Origin: Pseudomonadota bacterium
Lineage (GTDB): Bacteria > Pseudomonadota > Alphaproteobacteria > Rhizobiales > Hyphomicrobiaceae
Reading direction: 5' to 3'
Assembly: GCA_023412745.1 (NCBI GenBank)
Contig: JAEZBZ010000318.1
Coordinates: 1-24,903, forward strand
DNA length: 24,903 bases
Shown here one piece after another: positions 6,511-14,543 of this stretch. The position numbers and the translations under genes were made by a program. Position 1 is the stretch's first letter. Each line of letters begins with the position of its first letter. The notes under the pieces are model-generated. The model searched no databases, was not told the origin of the DNA, and saw only the letters and a program-made list of their open reading frames with translations.

Positions 6511-8796
6511 TCAGGCGCGCCCACCATTCAGGGCGCGCAGGACACGCTCAGGCGTCATCGGCATTTCAGTGAGACGCACACCGATCGCGCGGGCCACGGC
6601 GTTGGCGACCGCGCCACCGACAGCCACGATTGGCATTTCTGCGACGCCGCGCACGCCATACGGCACATCCGGCACCGGCGTCTCAATGATCACACAATCG
6701 ATGGGCGGCACATCAAGCGATGTCGGGATGCGATAATCGAGCAGGCTCGCATTGCGCAGCCGGCCATCGACGCCATAGTCAAAGCCTTCCGTCAGCGCCC
6801 ACCCGATGCCCTGCACCACACTGCCCTGCATCTGGCCCTCGATCGCCGTCGGATTGAGCGCCAGTCCGACGTCCTGGAACGCCGTATAGCGCAGCACCGT
6901 CACCTGCCCCGTCGCGGTATCGACCTCGACGTCGCAGACGTGCGCGCCGATCTCAACGCCGAGCGGCAGGCGGGTTGAAACGCCGCGACCGATGACGGCA
7001 CCTTCGCCCGCCGTTGACTGCATCAGTTCCGCCAGCGAAATCGCGGCGCCGCCCGGCTTGCGGGTGCGGAACACACCGCTGGCGTAGTCGAGATCATCGG
7101 GCTGCGCCTGCAGCTTCTCCGCCGCCCGCTTGCGCAACTGGGCCAGCGCATCCTGCGAGGCCTGAACCATGGCGGCCGTCGTCGTACGCGCCACGCGGCT
7201 GCCGGCGGCGACATCGCTGTAGCCGACGGACTTGGTATCGCCCATCGCTATGAACACGTCGTCGATGCCGAGGCCGAATTCTTCCGCCACCACCTGCGCC
7301 ATGGTGGTGCGGGTGCCCGAGATGTCGACCGGCCCCATGGTCACCATCGGGCGACCGTCGCCGGCGATGATGATGTGCCCGGCCGACGTCATCGAGGTGC
7401 CACGCCAGTATCCGAGCGCCAGACCGCGACCACGCGGGAAACGCCCCGCCGGCAGCGGATCGGTCCAGCACGGATGTTTGCCGACCTCATCAAGGATGGT
7501 AGTCAGGCCGATCGAGGGGAACGGCGTGCCGATCGGCATCAGGCTGCCGGTGACGGAGGCGTTCTTCTTACGGAACTCGACCGGGTCCATGTCGAGCTTC
7601 TGGCACAGCATATCCATCGCCTGCTCGACGGCGAACATCGCCTGGATACCGCCAGGCGCGCGATAGGCTTCTGTCTTCGGCTTGGTGGTGACGACATCGA
7701 AGCCTTCGAGCTTCAGGTTCGGCGTCTGGTACAGCGCCGCCGATGCCTGCATCGGCAACGACGGGTTGTTGCCCGGCAATCCGCCCGCATCGAAGTGGAA
7801 CGTGCCCTCGATTGCCGTCAGCTTGCCGTCGGCGTCCGCAGCAACGCGGAAGTCGATCAGCGCCGCGGATCCCGGACCGCTTCCGCCTTGCAGCACCTCC
7901 TCACGCGTCAGCACCAGCTTCACCGGACGGCCGCAGATCTGCGACAGCCGCACCACTGCTGCTTCGCCATGAATCGCGATCTTGCCACCGAAGGCACCGC
8001 CGAGTTCCAGCGGGATCACCTTCATTTTCGACTGCGGCAGATCCAGAATACGCGAGATCAGCAGCTCGGCCGTGAATTGGCCCTGCGTCGAGGCCCATAC
8101 CGTCGCGAAGCCGTTCGGATCGACCTGCGCGACGACGACCTGCGGTTCCAGATAACCCTGGTGCGCGGTGTCGATCTGGGTCTTGATTTCGGCGACAGCG
8201 GCGGCGTCAGCGATCGCGGCAGCCGTATCGCCGCGTCCGAATACGGTGCGCGAGCAGACATTGCTCGGCCCGCGCGGCGCCGGCTCGACATTCTTGGTCA
8301 GCACGTGCGCATGCACGACCGGTGCGTCCGGCGCCATCGCGTCGGCGATACCGACAACGGGGGGCAGCACTTCGTAATCGACGTCGATCAGCTTCAGCGC
8401 TTCCTGGGCGATGTACACGTCGGTCGCGGCGACAGCGGCCACGGGATGACCGACCCAGCACGCCTTGCGGCGCGCCATGTTCATTTCGGCCACCATCCAA
8501 ACGTCATAGCCGGTATCGGAAAACGGGATCGTGGCGCCGATCGGTAGTTCCGGGAAATCCTCAGCCGTGATTACCGCCAGCACGCCCTTGAGGGCGCGCG
8601 CGCGGCTGGTATCGATACTGCGGATACGGGCGTGTGCGTGCGGGCTGCGCAGCAGCTTGGCGTGCACCAGTCCCGGCAGCTTGAAATCCGCCGGATACAA
8701 CGCCTTTCCGGTCACGCGCTCGCGCGCATCGACGCGCGGCAAGCGCTTACCGACGACCTTCAAAGCCTTGCTCTTGGTCTCTTCCGAAATCGCCAT
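6511..8796 (-). CDS. Molybdenum hydroxylase large subunit (xanthine dehydrogenase/CoxL family)
   Basis: 761 residues; binds the molybdopterin cytosine dinucleotide cofactor and carries the active site of a three-subunit hydroxylase or dehydrogenase. An a/b-hammerhead domain (about 20-130) precedes the Mo-binding domains. Visible motifs are GGAFGGK (about 267-273), the substrate loop EAYRAPGG (about 378), and VRGVAEMP (about 715) holding the catalytic glutamate. The AYRAPGG loop lacks the CSFR cysteine of true CO dehydrogenase, so CO oxidation is unlikely. The substrate may be an N-heterocycle, aldehyde or aromatic acyl-CoA. The ATG at 8796 was chosen; a GTG at 8805 overlapping the previous stop is possible. 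Last gene of the operon, followed by a strong terminator. Confidence 0.9.
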   Translation of the reverse strand: MAISEETKSKALKVVGKRLPRVDARERVTGKALYPADFKLPGLVHAKLLRSPHAHARIRSIDTSRARALKGVLAVITAEDFPELPIGATIPFSDTGYDVWMVAEMNMARRKACWVGHPVAAVAATDVYIAQEALKLIDVDYEVLPPVVGIADAMAPDAPVVHAHVLTKNVEPAPRGPSNVCSRTVFGRGDTAAAIADAAAVAEIKTQIDTAHQGYLEPQVVVAQVDPNGFATVWASTQGQFTAELLISRILDLPQSKMKVIPLELGGAFGGKIAIHGEAAVVRLSQICGRPVKLVLTREEVLQGGSGPGSAALIDFRVAADADGKLTAIEGTFHFDAGGLPGNNPSLPMQASAALYQTPNLKLEGFDVVTTKPKTEAYRAPGGIQAMFAVEQAMDMLCQKLDMDPVEFRKKNASVTGSLMPIGTPFPSIGLTTILDEVGKHPCWTDPLPAGRFPRGRGLALGYWRGTSMTSAGHIIIAGDGRPMVTMGPVDISGTRTTMAQVVAEEFGLGIDDVFIAMGDTKSVGYSDVAAGSRVARTTTAAMVQASQDALAQLRKRAAEKLQAQPDDLDYASGVFRTRKPGGAAISLAELMQSTAGEGAVIGRGVSTRLPLGVEIGAHVCDVEVDTATGQVTVLRYTAFQDVGLALNPTAIEGQMQGSVVQGIGWALTEGFDYGVDGRLRNASLLDYRIPTSLDVPPIDCVIIETPVPDVPYGVRGVAEMPIVAVGGAVANAVARAIGVRLTEMPMTPERVLRALNGGRA

Positions 8797-8801
8797 CTGT
8801 C

Positions 8802-9275
8802 TCACTCTGCGGCTGGAGCTGCCGCCACGGAGGCGACCGCGGCGACGATCTTGTCATAGCCAGTGCAGCGGCAGAGATTGCCGGCAATGGCGTGGCGGAT
8901 TTCCTGCTCAGTCGGCCTGGGATTGGCATCCAGCAGCGCTTTCGCCGACAGAATGATACCGGGCGTACAGAAGCCGCACTGCGTGCCGCCATGATCGACC
9001 AGGGCCTGCTGCAGAGGATGCAGTTTCTGGTGATCGGCGAGTCCCTCGATGGTGACGATATCGACGTCGGAGGCTTCCTGAGCCAGCATCAGGCAGGCAT
9101 TCACGGGCGCGCCGTCGATCAACACTGTGCAGGTGCCGCAGTTGCCGTTACCGCAACCTTCCTTGGTGCCGGTCAGGCCAATGCGGTCGCGCAGCAGCTC
9201 CAGCAGCGTATCGCGGCTGTCGGCCATAACCGTGTGCTGCTCGCCGTTCACGGTACAGGTGATCAGGGTCATCAT
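8802..9275 (-). CDS. Molybdenum hydroxylase 2Fe-2S subunit (CoxS-like)
   Basis: 157 residues with two iron-sulfur clusters. The plant-ferredoxin-type cluster is held by C41, C46, C49 and C61 (GCGNGNCGTC), and the all-helical C-terminal domain by C100, C103, C135 and C137 (CGFC ... CRCTGY). It passes electrons from the Mo site to the FAD subunit. The start at 9275 has a GGAGGT ribosome-binding site and overlaps the FAD subunit's stop (ATGA); a second ATG follows directly at 9272. The longer open frame to 9410 lies inside the FAD subunit gene and is not used. Length and cysteine spacing are fully typical. Confidence 0.95.
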   Translation of the reverse strand: MMTLITCTVNGEQHTVMADSRDTLLELLRDRIGLTGTKEGCGNGNCGTCTVLIDGAPVNACLMLAQEASDVDIVTIEGLADHQKLHPLQQALVDHGGTQCGFCTPGIILSAKALLDANPRPTEQEIRHAIAGNLCRCTGYDKIVAAVASVAAAPAAE

Positions 9276-10150
9276 GGCGTTTCGACCTCCGTGCCGAGCG
9301 CGCGGCAGCATGCGCCCAGAGCGCGCATCGTTAGAACAGTCGACAACGTGCGGCGATACTCCATTGACCCGCGCGTGTCGGAAATCGGCTTCGCGTCCTC
9401 GCCAGCGCAACGGCCGGCTTCGCGCAGCGTCTCGCTGTTGGCGATGGCACCGACCAGCGCGGCTTCGGCGGTGGTCGCACGGATCGGTGTCGGGCCGACG
9501 GAAGCCAGGAAAATCCGTGCCGCGACGACCCGGTCGTCAGCGTCGAGATGGATCCAGGTGCCTGCACCGACCACCGCGATATCCATTTCGCGACGTGGCG
9601 TGAAGCGCAGGTAGTGCGCAGCCGAGCGCGGCGCATTGGGCGGCAACAGGATCGCGACCAGGATTTCGCCCGCCGCCAGGGTCGTGCGGCCCGGCCCCTG
9701 GAACAGCGCCTCCAGCGGCATCTCGCGGCGACCGTTCGGGCCGGCGATCAGCGCCTTCGCGCCATGCGCGAGCAGCGCCGGCACACCGTCAGCCGACGGC
9801 GCGGCATTGCAGATGTTGCCGCCGAGACTGGCGCGGTTCTGCACCTGCAGGCTGCCGATCAGGCAGGACGACGAGGCCACTGCCGGATAGTTCCGCAGCA
9901 CGCGGGGATCGCGCGCCAGCACCGACGCCTTGGCGGCGGCGCCGATCGACAGTCCGCCGTCGGGCAGATCGGTGATCGCGACCAGTTCGGGAATGTGCTT
10001 GAGATCAACGATCGTAGCGGCCGTCCGACGCCCTTCTCGCATCTGCGGAATGAGATCGGTGCCGCCAGCGAGGGGCCGCGCGCCCTCCTGGCTCAGCAGC
10101 GTCACGGCACGGTCCACCGTGTCCGCGCGCACATAGTCAAATTCCCTCAA
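9272..10150 (-). CDS. Molybdenum hydroxylase FAD subunit (CoxM-like)
   Basis: 292 residues of the CO-dehydrogenase flavoprotein family. FAD pyrophosphate-binding motifs are visible as LAGGTDLIP (residues 27-35) and SLGGNICNAAPSAD (about 107-120), followed by the C-terminal CODH flavoprotein domain (about 175-285). It receives electrons from the 2Fe-2S subunit and delivers them to an external acceptor. It starts at a TTG with a GGAG site seven bases upstream; no in-frame ATG or GTG is nearer. It is the first gene of a three-gene operon in M-S-L order, the order also found in cox operons. No maturation genes (CoxDEF or MobA-like) are in the window. Confidence 0.92.
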   Translation of the reverse strand: MREFDYVRADTVDRAVTLLSQEGARPLAGGTDLIPQMREGRRTAATIVDLKHIPELVAITDLPDGGLSIGAAAKASVLARDPRVLRNYPAVASSSCLIGSLQVQNRASLGGNICNAAPSADGVPALLAHGAKALIAGPNGRREMPLEALFQGPGRTTLAAGEILVAILLPPNAPRSAAHYLRFTPRREMDIAVVGAGTWIHLDADDRVVAARIFLASVGPTPIRATTAEAALVGAIANSETLREAGRCAGEDAKPISDTRGSMEYRRTLSTVLTMRALGACCRALGTEVETP

Positions 10151-10167
10151 TGCTTCACTCCGGTAGG

Positions 10168-10206
10168 CCTGACAAATTGCTGGGTTGCCGTGTCAGGTAA
10201 CCTGAC
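10168..10206. promoter_or_regulatory. CCTGAC-repeat operator candidate upstream of the Mo hydroxylase operon
   Basis: CCTGACA (10168-10174) is answered by TGTCAGG (10191-10197), a 7-bp inverted repeat. The second copy is also one arm of a near-perfect palindrome, GTCAGGT A ACCTGAC (10192-10206). Three half-sites therefore lie within 39 bp, just upstream of the TTG start of the FAD subunit gene and between it and the divergent DUF992 gene. The layout suggests a dimeric repressor or activator site. No regulator gene is adjacent. Confidence 0.5.
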
Positions 10207-10329
10207 GCAGCAAACAATGTCCATGGTTGCGTCCGCGCCAATTTGTACCTGATTGGTGCTGCAGACCAGCATTGCCCGGAACGCAATCGTAGTGCTGCCC
10301 GTTGTTAAAGCAGTGACAGGAGCGCAATC

Positions 10330-10788
10330 ATGATTTCCAGCCGTATTTCACTGGCCACGGGCGTACTGATACTCTCCGGTATAGTTGCAGCAGCGCAGGC
10401 CCGCGAAACGATCGGAACACTGACCTGCACGACCGAGGATGCGCCAACCGCGCCCTCCGCCGCGACGCGGCTCATGTCGTGCAGCTTCGAGCCGTCGAGC
10501 AAGGCGGCAAAGCTGAGTTTTGCTGGCAACATCCTGGGTGGCCAGTTGCCTCCCGGCCGCCAAGTCGTCGTCTGGACCGTGCTGGCCGACGGCAAGGCTG
10601 CGACGGCGGAAACCCTCGAAGGCCGCTATGCGTCGACGCCTGAGGATAAAGTCGAGGGCGTCGGCGGGTTGCTGGTGGGCGGATCAACGGGAAAAATCGC
10701 ACTGCAGCCCCTTACGCAAAGCCCCAGGGTCGAGGATCAGGCCGTGAAGACCATCGTCACGCTCGAACTTAAACCCGTGAAGGCGTAA
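10330..10788 (+). CDS. Secreted DUF992-family protein
   Basis: 152 residues with an N-terminal signal peptide (hydrophobic residues about 8-22, likely cleavage after AAAQA), so probably periplasmic. The mature part matches the DUF992 pattern: IGTLTC and MSCSF, two cysteines that could form a disulfide; VVVWTVLA; LEGRYAS; GVGGLLVGGS...IALQPL. Family members are small beta-rich proteins of alphaproteobacteria without a known function. AGGAG lies about seven bases before the ATG. It is divergent from the Mo hydroxylase operon and ends 13 bp from the convergent patatin gene. Confidence 0.78.
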   Translation: MISSRISLATGVLILSGIVAAAQARETIGTLTCTTEDAPTAPSAATRLMSCSFEPSSKAAKLSFAGNILGGQLPPGRQVVVWTVLADGKAATAETLEGRYASTPEDKVEGVGGLLVGGSTGKIALQPLTQSPRVEDQAVKTIVTLELKPVKA

Positions 10789-10801
10789 AGCGCCGCGCCC
10801 G

Positions 10802-11881
10802 TCAGGACGCTGCCTTATCGGCGCCGTCGCCGGGCTGGGTTCCGGCATCAAGCGCATCGGGCAGATCGGTCGGTGCAGAACAATGCGGCGTCAGATACCG
10901 CGCCTTGAGATCGACCGTGCTGCGCTGGCCAATATCGGCGCGATGCCGTCCCAGCCACTTCTGAGCCTCAATGCGGCCGGCTCCGTGCAGATAGCTGAGC
11001 AGGCCTTTGTCCGGCTTGATTTTGCTATCGCCGCTCAGCCCGCTGGTATAGCGCCCGGCCTCAATGAGATGGAAGCGATGGCGCTTCAATCGCGCCGTAC
11101 GGTCCTTGCGCCCCGACAGCCAGCCGGACGGCGAGGCTTGTGCCGCAACAATCGCCTCGACGTCTCTCAGCAATGGCTGATTGAAGGTGATCACGTTGAC
11201 CCGATCCGCGATCTCGCGCGATCCGCGCGGCACGCCGGCGTGGACCAGCGGATTGAGCTGCACGATGAGGGTGTCTTCCACCGGGCTATCATTGGCCAGC
11301 GTCAGAAGATCGGGATTGGCGGAAAACCCGCCGTCCCAGTACGCACGATCCGCGATCACGACGGCATGATGCAACGTCGGCAGACAGGCTGATGCCAGCA
11401 CTGCCTCCACGGTCAGCTCCGCTCGGCGGAACAGGCGCGCCCGGCCTGTCGCCACATCGGTGGCCGCGATCAGCAGTTCGACTGGCGAAGCCTCGCGGAT
11501 GCGCTCGAAATCGATATGCGTTTCCAGCAGGCGGCGGAGAGGATCGAAACCGAGCGGGTTGAAATCATACGGCGACAGCAATTTGGTCGCCGCCCGCGAC
11601 AGGCCGAACAGGAGCGGATTGAGACGCAACAGATCGGGTACGCCGGCCGTTTCGACAGCGTCCCAGACCTGCTTCAGCGTGTCCCTGGCCTGTTGCGCTC
11701 CACCGCCGGCCAATCCGCTCGCCAACGCCGCCGCGTTCACCGCCCCGGCACTCGTCGCGCTGATCCAACCCAGGGAAATACTCTCATCGCCGAGCAGGGC
11801 ATCGAGGACACCCCAGGTGAAGGCCCCGTGCGCGCCGCCGCCCTGCAGCGCCAGATTGAGCCGCCGCCGTCCGGTTTTCAA
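10802..11881 (-). CDS. Patatin-like phospholipase
   Basis: 359 residues from a TTG with a GGAG site six bases upstream. The family features are present: oxyanion loop QGGGAHGAF (residues 13-21), nucleophile elbow ATSAG with S44, and the catalytic aspartate in WDGGFSANPD (about 183). The elbow is A-x-S-x-G rather than G-x-S-x-G, a variant common in this bacterial subgroup. It is predicted to be a cytoplasmic or membrane-associated acyl hydrolase using a Ser-Asp dyad. An ATG at 11959 would add 26 residues but overlaps the btuD-like gene by 50 bp and is less likely. It starts 28 bp after btuD and is probably co-transcribed with the B12 genes, although it has no known role in B12 uptake. Confidence 0.88.
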   Translation of the reverse strand: MKTGRRRLNLALQGGGAHGAFTWGVLDALLGDESISLGWISATSAGAVNAAALASGLAGGGAQQARDTLKQVWDAVETAGVPDLLRLNPLLFGLSRAATKLLSPYDFNPLGFDPLRRLLETHIDFERIREASPVELLIAATDVATGRARLFRRAELTVEAVLASACLPTLHHAVVIADRAYWDGGFSANPDLLTLANDSPVEDTLIVQLNPLVHAGVPRGSREIADRVNVITFNQPLLRDVEAIVAAQASPSGWLSGRKDRTARLKRHRFHLIEAGRYTSGLSGDSKIKPDKGLLSYLHGAGRIEAQKWLGRHRADIGQRSTVDLKARYLTPHCSAPTDLPDALDAGTQPGDGADKAAS

Positions 11882-11909
11882 ACGTCCGCTCCATCTTGCC
11901 GCTGCAGCA

Positions 11910-12695
11910 TCACCGCGGAAGATGCAATTCCGACGCCGTAACGACAAGTGGCGTTCCATCGATGTGCACCAGCCGCGCCTTTATGCCATAGACTTGGCCG
12001 AGCAATTCCTCGGTCAGCACGGCTTCGGGTGGCCCGTCGGCAACGGACCGGCCGTCTTTCAGCAATACGATGTGGTCGCAATAGCGCGCTGCGAGCGATA
12101 GATCGTGCAGGGCAACCAGGATGCAGCGACCCTCCTCCTGCGCCATCTGCCGAAGCCTCTCGAACAACGAAAGCTGATGCGCCGGATCGAGTCCCGCCGT
12201 CGGCTCGTCTGCAATCAGCACGCTGGCCTCTTGAGCCAGCGCGCGCGCAAGAAGAACACGCGCCAATTCTCCGCCTGACAATTCTGTCGCCAGCCGATCG
12301 CGCAAATCATCGAGTTGCATGGCTGCGATGGCGCCGCTCACCGCAGCCCGATGCATGCCGGCAATAGCGCCCGGGCGGCCGCCGTACGGGATCCGGCCCA
12401 GCGAGACCACCGTCTCGACGCTGAGCGGCCAGTGCACCGCTCTTTCCTGAGGCAGATAAGCAATTGCGCGCGCCAGCTCATCGCGCGGCCAATCCGCCAG
12501 CGTCTTGCCATTGAGGAGGATGGTCCCCGCCGTCGGCGTCAGCAGACCGGCGAGGCATTTCAGCAATGTCGACTTGCCGGCGCCGTTCGGTCCGACCACG
12601 GCAACGACCTGGCCTGACTCGACCGTCAGCCGCGCGCCCGACAGAACGTTGCGGGCACCCAACGCCAGCTGCAAATTTTCGCCAGCCAGCGTCAC
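11910..12695 (-). CDS. btuD: Vitamin B12 (cobalamin) ABC transporter ATP-binding protein
   Basis: 261 residues of the iron-chelate/B12 ATPase class. It shows Walker A GPNGAGKST (residues 35-43), Q-loop YLPQE, signature LSGGELARV (about 139), Walker B VLIADEPTAGLD (about 160) and the H-loop ALHDLSLAA. It powers import through the BtuC-like permease. The start is a GTG overlapping the btuC stop (GTGA), with GGGAG eight bases upstream. By sequence alone it could equally be FecE- or HmuV-like; the B12 assignment comes from the riboswitch at the head of the operon. Confidence 0.88.
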   Translation of the reverse strand: MTLAGENLQLALGARNVLSGARLTVESGQVVAVVGPNGAGKSTLLKCLAGLLTPTAGTILLNGKTLADWPRDELARAIAYLPQERAVHWPLSVETVVSLGRIPYGGRPGAIAGMHRAAVSGAIAAMQLDDLRDRLATELSGGELARVLLARALAQEASVLIADEPTAGLDPAHQLSLFERLRQMAQEEGRCILVALHDLSLAARYCDHIVLLKDGRSVADGPPEAVLTEELLGQVYGIKARLVHIDGTPLVVTASELHLPR

Positions 12696-13684
12696 GGCAC
12701 CAGCTCCCGGCGCGATTTGATCACCAGCCAGAGGAAAAACGGCGCTCCGACGATCGCCGTCGCGACGCCGAGCCGGATATCGACCGTTGTCGGCAACATG
12801 CGCAGGATGACATCCGCCGCCAGCACCAGCGCGGCACCGGCAAAGGCGCTGGCCAGCAGCGAGCGGCTCGGCAAATGGCCGACGAACGGGCGCAAGATGT
12901 GCGGAACGATCAGCCCGACAAATCCGATCGCTCCGGCGACCGAGGTTGCCGCCCCCACCGCCAACGCACTGCCGATCACGACGACGAGGCGCAGGCTGAA
13001 CAGGTTGGCGCCGAGATTCTTCGCAGCATCCTCACCGAGCGACAAAGCGTCGAGATCCCTGCCCGTGCGTGCCAGCACGACAAGCCCGATCAGGATGAAA
13101 GGAGCGGCCAGCCACACATGCAGCAGGCTGCGGTCGCTCAGCGACCCCAGCATCCAGAACACGATCTCGACGGACGCGAACGGGTTCGGAGACAGGTTCA
13201 CCGCCAGCGAGGTCAGCGCACCGGTTACGCTCGCGACGGCGACACCAGCGAGAATGAGGGTCAGCGGTCCGGTATGCGCGCCAGCCAGCATGATCACTGC
13301 GCTCGCCGCCAATGCCGCGCCGGCCAAGCCGCCGATCGGCAATGCCAGCGCGAACGCTCCGGCCAAGCCGCTATGGATTGCCACGACAGCACCGAGCGCA
13401 GCACCGCCCGTCACACCGAGAAGCCCCGGCTCGGCCAGCGGGTTCCTGAGATAGCCTTGCAGTGCTGCGCCGGACATGCCCAGCGCAGCACCGACCAGGG
13501 CACCCAGCACCGCGCGAGGCACACGTATTTCCCATAAGACCAGACTAAGCACCTGCGGGTCGGACGGAAGCCCGAGCCCATCCGGTCCGGTCATCAGCGA
13601 AACAACGAACGTCACCAACGCGATCAGTCCGACGCCAGCGACGATGATGCGACTGGATGGCATGAAAAAACCAGGAAAGGTCAT
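12692..13684 (-). CDS. btuC: Vitamin B12 ABC transporter permease (FecCD/BtuC family)
   Basis: 330 residues, very hydrophobic, with about ten predicted membrane helices as in E. coli BtuC (326 residues). Family blocks visible are LWEIRVPRAVLGALVGAALGMSGA (split around residue 60), NPLAEPGLLGVTGGA, and the C-terminal GFVGLIVPH and L-P-D/E-like coupling region. It forms the homodimeric channel with BtuD. The ATG shares one base with the btuF stop (TGATG) and no clear ribosome-binding site precedes it, so translation is probably by coupling. The B12 assignment depends on operon context. Confidence 0.88.
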   Translation of the reverse strand: MTFPGFFMPSSRIIVAGVGLIALVTFVVSLMTGPDGLGLPSDPQVLSLVLWEIRVPRAVLGALVGAALGMSGAALQGYLRNPLAEPGLLGVTGGAALGAVVAIHSGLAGAFALALPIGGLAGAALAASAVIMLAGAHTGPLTLILAGVAVASVTGALTSLAVNLSPNPFASVEIVFWMLGSLSDRSLLHVWLAAPFILIGLVVLARTGRDLDALSLGEDAAKNLGANLFSLRLVVVIGSALAVGAATSVAGAIGFVGLIVPHILRPFVGHLPSRSLLASAFAGAALVLAADVILRMLPTTVDIRLGVATAIVGAPFFLWLVIKSRRELVP

Positions 13685-14529
13685 CAAGGTCGTGACCGGT
13701 CAATCAGTTGCTCGCGGGCGCGCGCCAGAATCATAACGGCATCGGCCAGATGCTGCGTACCACATAACCACAGCGGCATGGGCAGATCGACGTGTGGCCG
13801 CTTGGACAGAACATAGGCCAGCGCGGGGTGGCGCAGGTTATCGGCCAGGGGCGTCCGATAGGTCGTTGCGCTCTGGCCGAGTGCGACAAGTGCTGGCGGC
13901 CGCACGACGAGCGCTTCCAATGAGACGCGACCGCCCGGGCCGGGCTGAAGCCGGCCAGCCGCGTTCGCAAAGCCTGCCGCTTTCAAGGCCGCTGCGGCCA
14001 GACTGCCGTTCTGCGATACGAGACTGTTGGCCTGATAGACCACCGCCTCGGGCCGGCGACCGGCCTCTTTCACCTGCGCAGCTTCCAGTGCGCGATTGAA
14101 GTGGCTGATAAGTCTAGCTCCGCGATCCAGTTCGCCGACTGCGCGGGCAACAGCCTGGATGGTGGTGCGCACGCCATCGACGTCGAGCGCCATCGGAATT
14201 ACCTCGACGCGCCGCCCCAATCTGCGCAGCAGATCGACGGTGGCAGGCGTCGTGTAGTCGCCGGCCAGAACGAGATCCGGGTCGAGCGCGAGAACCTCTT
14301 CAGCGGCTCCTTTGACCAGCCTGATACCGCCGATGCGATCGACGATCGCCGACACGTTGCGGTCGGCCGACACCTGGCTCAGCGCCTGAATCCGTTCGCG
14401 CGGAACCAGCTCCAGTACAATTGGATCGATACATAAATTGAGCGAAATGATCCGCTGCGGCGGTTGCCCGGCCGCAGCGCTATGCGATGTGGCGATCGCG
14501 AACAGTGCAATCGCCAGAAGCCGCCACAT
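13684..14529 (-). CDS. btuF: Vitamin B12 periplasmic binding protein
   Basis: 281 residues: signal peptide (about 1-21, cleaved near HSAAAG) and a class III periplasmic binding protein fold. RIISLNLCIDPIVLEL opens the N-terminal lobe, VLALDPDLVLAGDYTTPATVDLLRRLG marks the usual second strand pair, and a long backbone helix links the lobes. It would capture cobalamin arriving through the outer-membrane receptor and deliver it to BtuCD. The ATG at 14529 has GGGGAG six bases before it and starts 14 bp after the btuB stop. A GTG one codon earlier is possible. Cobinamide or a related corrinoid is an alternative ligand. Confidence 0.85.
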   Translation of the reverse strand: MWRLLAIALFAIATSHSAAAGQPPQRIISLNLCIDPIVLELVPRERIQALSQVSADRNVSAIVDRIGGIRLVKGAAEEVLALDPDLVLAGDYTTPATVDLLRRLGRRVEVIPMALDVDGVRTTIQAVARAVGELDRGARLISHFNRALEAAQVKEAGRRPEAVVYQANSLVSQNGSLAAAALKAAGFANAAGRLQPGPGGRVSLEALVVRPPALVALGQSATTYRTPLADNLRHPALAYVLSKRPHVDLPMPLWLCGTQHLADAVMILARAREQLIDRSRP

Positions 14530-14543
14530 CACATTCTCCCCAG

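Noticed and set aside
11882..11959. Longer ATG start for the patatin gene
   Set aside because: It would overlap btuD by 50 bp and adds an Arg-rich, non-conserved stretch; the TTG at 11881 has a well-placed GGAG.
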